Translations under genes and position numbers: made by a program | In this document: positions 59,088 to 64,000 of the stretch, piece after piece | How positions within the stretch are numbered: the stretch's first letter is position 1 | Layout of the letters: each line of letters starts with the position of its first letter | The notes under the pieces: model-generated | The model's input: the letters and a program-made list of their open reading frames with translations, nothing else | Database searches by the model: none | What the model was told of the DNA's origin: nothing | Assembly (NCBI GenBank): GCA_017311315.1 | Contig: CM029642.1 | Location: 21,370,359-21,434,358 of the forward strand | Direction: 5' to 3' | Length of the DNA: 64,000 nucleotides | Source of the DNA: Dendrocalamus latiflorus | Lineage: Eukaryota; Streptophyta; Magnoliopsida; Poales; Poaceae

Positions 59088-59109
59088 TAGGCATGGGAGG
59101 CATCAGGAA
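59088..59109 (+). promoter_or_regulatory. miR2118-complementary site 3 (best match)
   Basis: The minus strand reads TTCCTGATGCCTCCCATGCC followed by TA: 20 of 22 positions agree with the grass miR2118 consensus (differences at positions 5 and 18). The predicted cleavage product starts at 59100. No strong hairpin partner is visible within 400 bp, so a target site is favoured over a precursor, but a long-loop MIR gene on the minus strand is not excluded. Confidence 0.6.
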
Positions 59110-59440
59110 CAAGGGGCACCGCATCGTGAGGGACGGGCGGACGGCTGAGTAGAACGCATGCATGCATATTGCAGTTCATATGGATGAAGAAGAATCGCAA
59201 GCTAAGTTGTTTACACGCACTGTTAATTCGCTTCTGTATCGAACAGTTCGTACGTGCCGGCAACAACAAACCAGCAATGATATATGACCATGCCTGCTGA
59301 ACATCGAGCTCAACTGTGCTGATGCTTGCAGTGTGCTACCAAGGTGAGCTTCTCTCGCATTGTCGACGTCGGCTGGTACGGTGTTGCTCCGGCCAGCCGT
59401 CGCATCCCAGCTGCAGCGTGTGACCTGAGCGGACATGTTG

Positions 59441-59463
59441 CAGGTCTGGGAGGCCGATTGGAA
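59441..59463 (+). promoter_or_regulatory. miR2118-like site 5 (degenerate)
   Basis: CAGGTCTGGGAGGCCGATTG followed by GAA. The minus strand keeps GGCCTCCCAGACCT of the family but has a 1-nt insertion and several mismatches at the miRNA 5' side. Probably a decayed site. Confidence 0.35.
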
Positions 59464-59516
59464 TATGCAATAAGTTACCAAACAAGCCTTGCATATACCA
59501 CGAGCATTGGAATTTA

Positions 59517-59758
59517 GGGCCCGTTCTTTACCTCAAAAGCTGATGGTTTTTAGTTTTTGCTATAGTACCTAACTTTCAAACGGAGTATTTTTTCAAGACG
59601 GGGTCTACAAGTTAAATGATTTACACGTTAAAAGCCTAACATCTGTACCAGCCAAAATCGCAAGTGAGTATATGTCTCTCCGTAATCTGTACAGTAAACA
59701 GCTAAAATTCAAAAATTTCAGCCAAAAACCATAAGCCGCAGCCGAAAAGAACAGGCCC
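59517..59758. mobile_element. Tourist-type (PIF/Harbinger) MITE
   Basis: The ends GGGCCCGTTCTTT and, reversed, GGGCCTGTTCTTTTCGG are flanked by TTA at 59514-59516 and 59759-59761. TTA target duplications and GGGCC termini fit the PIF/Harbinger superfamily. 242 bp, non-coding. Confidence 0.85.
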
Positions 59759-59761
59759 TTA

Positions 59762-60780
59762 ACAATGTCTTATGTGCTTTCTCAAGTAGAGTATACCTTT
59801 TTTATCACAAGTAAGATGCACACGAACGCCACACTCGAACACATGAGTGTCCCTTTAGCACATGCCTAAAATGACGGAGGTTGAAGATAATTTCACGATC
59901 TCACAAAGTTTTTACTGAAACACACTCATATGTACGTAAAGGAATGTATTAGGATTTAAACCCTAATAGATAGAGTTGTACACCCATAACTGTACCCCTC
60001 TACTAAAAGATGGTTCCTAAGTAGTAGATAATTTTGAATTATTACGTTTAGATTTATCCTTTACCACTACCGCTATACATGGCTAAAATATTTCACAGTT
60101 TTGGCAGAGCCCTTCAGTTCAGCTCATTCATACATTGTCTTTCGAGTACTGGAATGATGGATCACTGTTCAAGTCGACACAATCTAATCTTCTCGGATTT
60201 TTCTCTGCTCCTCGTTCATGACGGGGAGACATGTAGCAGTTCCTCCCAATTTTTGAGGTTGAAGATCTTGATGATGAGGCTGTTAGAATTTGGGACCATA
60301 ATTGTTGGGTCAATTCATTCATAAATTCTAAAGTATAGTATGATTTAGTTTCATATTGTTTAAACAATTGGGTGAACCTTTTGTCACTCCTTAAAATATG
60401 TGACACATGACATATAAGCATGGTTGTCATGGCGTAATTGGCGACCACGGCGCCGGGACGCCTAGGCGAGGGCACGGCGATGCTGTGCGTAAATACTTGA
60501 AGCACACAATCTCTTTAGCTGTCTCCCCCACACGTGCGTAAATCCTGTCTCCTGACTCTCTCTCTCTCCTGACTCCCACTCGTCTCTCCGGCGCCGATCT
60601 CCCGCATGCCTCTCTCCGGCGCCGATCTTCCACGTGCTCTCCCCCTGATGCCTCCCTCCCCTCCCCATCGCTTCCTCGCCCACGTGCTGCCTCCCCTCCC
60701 CAGCCACGTCCTCCCCGCGTAAAAAATAAGTTAGAAGTTTAAAAGTCAAACCCAAATGAGCAGAGCCAGCCAATCAGCTC
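59762..60780. other. Intergenic region, no gene supported
   Basis: 60256-60333 reads EVEDLDDEAVRIWDHNCWVN in one frame before a stop, which may be the last trace of a coding sequence that I cannot name. 60430-60500 is GC-rich with GGCG repeats; 60540-60720 is pyrimidine-rich. The minus-strand open frames there look compositional. Confidence 0.3.
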
Positions 60781-60803
60781 GAGTGGAGAACGTGTGTGTG
60801 CTT

Positions 60804-60813
60804 ATATATAAGA
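60804..60813 (+). promoter_or_regulatory. TATA box of unit 4
   Basis: TATATATAAG in a conserved context shared with 8497-8504; expected transcription start near 60835. Confidence 0.5.
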
Positions 60814-61010
60814 GCTGCAGAGCTCACAACTCTCAAGGAGCACACACATTATATTACAGGAAAGCTGTTGCATGCTCTAGTACACAGGACACACGTTCTC
60901 CACTGCATGTAGTTGTACTACAAGAAAGTTGATGAAGTACGTCTACTGCATGCCGGGGCCAAGCAATTTTTCCCTTTGAGAAAGCAGGTCTGGCTGGCTA
61001 TGGCAAGTGT

Positions 61011-61032
61011 TAGGTTTGAGAGGCACCGGGAG
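61011..61032 (+). promoter_or_regulatory. miR2118-like site 4
   Basis: The minus strand reads CTCCCGGTGCCTCTCAAACC followed by TA; 17 of 22 positions agree with the miR2118 consensus. Similarity to sites 1 and 2 continues for about 14 bp past the site (GGGAGTGTTTGGCGTGC against GGGAGTGCTTGACATGC). The predicted cleavage product starts at 61023. Confidence 0.5.
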
Positions 61033-62403
61033 TGTTTGGCGTGCTCACATGAGACGACCAGCTTGGGCCTATGATCAGGGCAGCAGAGGTAGAAAGACTA
61101 GATGCCTAGTCTGGACAGTTTTATCCAAGACGAAGTGCATGGCATGCGGTGCTTGTGACTCTTGCGCGATCGAGCTCACCATAAGGAAGCTCCCCCTAGG
61201 ATGCAAATTAACCGGTATGCACAAAGTCGCTTCTTTTGCAATCAGGCATGCCTTCTATCTCTTTCCATCAACTGAGATCCACGGTCTCATCATTGATCGG
61301 TTTCTAAGTATTGCACAGCACGATTTGCACAGCTGCATGTCTGTCTGCTTGACTACCGCTGCTACTAACCATCCATACATCCATAACGCATGCACCAATC
61401 TATCGAGGTGTCTTCATCTCTGTGCAATGAGATGGAGGACTGTAGGATCATCGACGGCAATCAGAGGGGGTGAATGATTGCAGTCCTCAGCGGAAGCTTT
61501 TTCAAAATTTATTAATATTTTTAAACCTGCAAATCACAGAAGCATACACAAAAGCAAAAGACAGCTAAAGATAATAATAATAATAATAATCTTCAAATAT
61601 TTGATCACAGAAAAACCAAGACACAAGAAACTCTAATTGCGTAGCATATAACCTTCTAATACCTCTCTCTCCTAATCATGTCTAATCACAAGAAGACAAA
61701 GTGGCTAATTTAATGATAGCTCACGGCTAGAACTTGCATGCTCACTTTTCAATTCATCTCACGTACGGCCAAGCAAAACCAACCAAACTCTAATTAGCAC
61801 AGTAATTAATTCTCTCTAATGATTCTGTCCGGCCGGCCGCTAATTAAATGCCAACCCAATGTAATCACGAGAACACACAATCCATCACAGCATGCATGCA
61901 ATCAATACCTTAAGACTTAATGCAAAAATAAAGAAAACATGAAACCTAATTAACTTTACTAATCACCTGGCACTAATTAGTTTTACCTCTCTCCTCAATG
62001 CACAAAAAAGGCTGCATGCAAAAATCACGTCATTGCTTACTCTTACTCTCCATGCAACACGGCTGCCGATTGCAATTCTTTCAATCTACGTACACGCAGC
62101 GCCCTTGAGTAGCTCGATCTGGATAATTGCTCGGTGAGTCGGTGGAGCGATGCGCAGGAACTGCGGAGCATTCTCGTATGCGTGAACCTCGGCCACGTCT
62201 CCACTGCGCCGATGGAAATCTGCGATGCACGCGAAAATGACGAGACGCCGCCGATTGCACTTTACGACGAAGGGAAAAACAAGTGACAAAATTTTTGACT
62301 CCGAGTAGCAATCAACGAGATGTCCAGCCTCAAAGCATGCAAACACCAAAGCATGCATCCACCCAAAACCGTACAGTTCTCTTGGCCGGCCCCTTGGCTC
62401 TTA

Positions 62404-62598
62404 GGCCAGTCTCAGTGGGGGTTTCATGGAGTTTCATGGGCATTAAATACGCTGACATGGCACTGTATTGATGAAGAGAGAGATGATAAAAGTTTCATGG
62501 GAGTAGAGAGAGTTTCATAGGGATGAAACTCTTCTGCACTGTTTCCAAAATATAGGTGTGTTGGAAACTGGGACATGAAACCTCCACTGAGACTGGCC
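62404..62598. mobile_element. Tourist-type MITE in the copia LTR
   Basis: The perfect inverted ends GGCCAGTCTCAGTGG and CCACTGAGACTGGCC are flanked by TTA at 62401-62403 and 62599-62601. 195 bp. Its interior repeats GTTTCATGG / GTTTCATAG. Confidence 0.92.
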
Positions 62599-63800
62599 TT
62601 AAATCCTCACGTCGTCACAATCTCACGTGGAAACGACGCCGTAATCAAAACGAATCTCCAGCCGCCGCTCCGGACTCGTATTCTAAGAGTCCACTCTCAA
62701 CCCTAATACAACTCTTTTAACTAGGTCTAAAACCTATTATCTCAACCAGGCTTTTAGCCCATTATTATTCAAGGGACCCGAAACCCTTCCTAACATGGGT
62801 TTTCACACTTCCGACTTTTAAGCTCATCGCGTGTCGAAGCCTCCAGGACCACACCTCCTGTATCTTCTCCACGCACCATCTCCATGCGCATTGTTCTCTA
62901 GCCTGAACATCCCGCATGACATCCTTGACCGATAGGACCTCAGTTCCTCCCTGAACTTAGTCCCGAAACCTCAGTTCCACCCGAACCTAGTTTCAGTCTC
63001 GTCATCGACCATGTTCCGCCTCAAGCAACACCTGCACATGAATAAACAAACAACCGCGTACGAGCACAAGTCCATGACTTGACTCAAGTCAATCCGCACA
63101 ATACCTCACACGAGCGTATCATGCAACCAATCATATCACCATGCTATCACAAGCATATAAAGAAGCAACACACCATAAATAATACGGTAATACCATAACC
63201 AACGTTGTCAATTATTCATCATCTAAAATAACCTAGACCAGGCCACATTGGTCTAACAATCTCCCCCTTGATGAATACATTGACAACATATTAAATTAAC
63301 ATGGCTTCCAACAAATCTAATTGAAGAATTGAAGCCAAAACTTTCAAACTCTCCCCCTCAACACAAGAGAAGTAATTTTAATTTCTTCAAAAACCCTCCA
63401 ATCTCTCAAATTTCTCTCCCCCTTTGGCAATGTAATCATCAAGAAAATTTAAAGAAGGAATAATTCTAAGAAAGAGCAATGATAGTAAAAATCTAGAAGC
63501 TTTGTAGATTATCCAAGTCATTGTGCATTTATTTAATAAAGCATCAAGTCATATTTTTGAGTAGAACTATCTAGATCATATTAAGCCATATATCACATAG
63601 CAATGTCAAAACAAGTTTTCAATATGATTAAGCAATTTATATCAATGACAGGCATCTCAACAATGACCAAACCAATTATAGAGAGCACAATGAGATATCA
63701 CAACGAAAAGTCAAAACCTAAAAGTGAAGCAAATTTTAACTCTAGACGGGCTAGCAGTCTCATGTAACAACTTATTGCTCCACACTCAATTTTTAGGCAT

Positions 63801-63953
63801 GTGGCATGCTTGTAGCATACTTCTTTTCATAATGACATACTTTTCTTCTTCTTTTTTTTTGATGGTGGCATGCTTGAAGCATACTTCTTTTCATTTTGCG
63901 CACTTTTGTGCTTTTTTTTCACCATGGCATGCTTGAAGCATACATCTTTTCAA
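63801..63953. repeat. Three-copy 30-bp interspersed tandem repeat
   Basis: GGCATGCTTGAAGCATAC-type units at about 63801-63830, 63865-63894 and 63924-63953, separated by T-rich spacers of about 30 bp. Each contains the palindrome GCATGCTTGAAGCAT (imperfect). Located in the 3' untranslated part of the copia element. Confidence 0.75.
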
Positions 63954-64000
63954 TTTTTTTCTTTATATACTCTCTTTTTTTAATAACATGCCAAATTGAG

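Larger units (their letters stand above)
60804..61440 (+). ncRNA. Candidate miR2118-associated locus, unit 4
   Basis: TATATATAAG (60804-60813), then AGAGCTGCAGAGCTCACAAC like the TATA-proximal part of unit 1. A CCAAGCAATTTTTCCCTTTG box (from 60959) matches the one at 9740, and a miR2118-like site lies at 61011-61032, about 205 bp from the TATA box. Same order and spacing as units 1 and 2. The 156-residue open frame 61007-61477 starts inside the site, crosses into the LTR and has no family features, so I do not call it a gene. The locus is cut at 61441 by a copia LTR. Confidence 0.4.
61441..64000 (-). mobile_element. Copia element (Sirevirus-like), 3' end only in the window
   Basis: Reverse LTR 61441-63258 (TGTAGGATCATCGACGG to GGTCTAACA) followed by ATCTCCCCCTTGATG, the reverse complement of the PPT. 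A further reverse PPT-like CTCTCCCCCTCAACAC lies near 63350 and CTCTCCCCCTTTGGC near 63415. 63259-64000 is 3' untranslated internal sequence; pol would lie beyond the window. Same LTR family as the stub at 31862-31971. Confidence 0.8.

Noticed and set aside
60430..60720. Minus-strand open frames 60427-60773
   Set aside because: Arg/Gly-rich translations from GC- and pyrimidine-rich sequence, no domain, no conserved start context.
61007..61477. 156-aa plus-strand frame
   Set aside because: Starts in the miR2118-like site and ends inside the copia LTR that begins at 61441, so it is a chimera of host and transposon sequence.

Overview
The window looks like nuclear DNA of a grass (Poaceae). The evidence is Tekay-type Ty3/gypsy and Sirevirus-like Ty1/copia LTR retrotransposons nested in one another, a Mutator-like element carrying a plant-mobile-domain (PMD) gene, Tourist- and hAT-type MITEs, and several sites complementary to the grass microRNA family miR2118. 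I see no rRNA, tRNA or CRISPR array. Every TGGTATCAGAGC string is a retrotransposon primer-binding site. Ordinary host genes are scarce: the last exons of an unrecognised gene at the left edge and a broken thaumatin-like gene.

Layout. 1-326: 3' end of a host gene. 1639-7627: a Mutator-like element with about 125-bp terminal inverted repeats and a 10-bp target duplication. It carries a seven-exon PMD gene on the minus strand (one frame-breaking deletion) and is itself invaded by a solo copia LTR (5376-7248). 7638-8117: remnant of a thaumatin-like gene beside the Mutator insertion. 8497-9937: two tandem, diverged units, each with a TATA box, a pyrimidine-rich box and a miR2118-complementary site. 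The first is split by a hAT MITE and the second by a Tekay-type solo LTR. 9938-26781: that solo LTR, itself split by a large non-autonomous Tekay-like element arranged LTR-internal-LTR-partial internal, whose only sizeable gene encodes a poly-zinc-knuckle protein.

27263-31971: stacked LTR fragments with a 238-bp solo LTR inside. 31972-54168: a decayed Sirevirus-like copia element. Its reverse transcriptase is interrupted by a full-length, apparently intact 13-kb Tekay chromovirus (37119-50156, minus strand) with nearly identical LTRs, a complete 1490-aa Gag-Pol and an extra 305-aa ORF upstream of gag. 54169-56543: the 3' end of a second copia copy, joined head-on and inverted. 56544-61440: host DNA with a 391-bp foldback element, a Tourist MITE and three more miR2118-like sites, one in a unit that matches the two units left of the nest. 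61441-64000: another copia element (minus strand), running off the window, with a Tourist MITE in its LTR.

The reading I find most interesting is that the host substrate of this nest is a cluster of miR2118-targeted non-coding loci (candidate 21-nt phasiRNA precursors) or of MIR2118-related genes, broken up by retrotransposons. This rests on motif recognition and needs small-RNA data. LTR divergence agrees with the nesting order: about 14 substitutions counted by eye over 3.6 kb in the inner Tekay element, against about 30 over 1.1 kb in the outer copia element.
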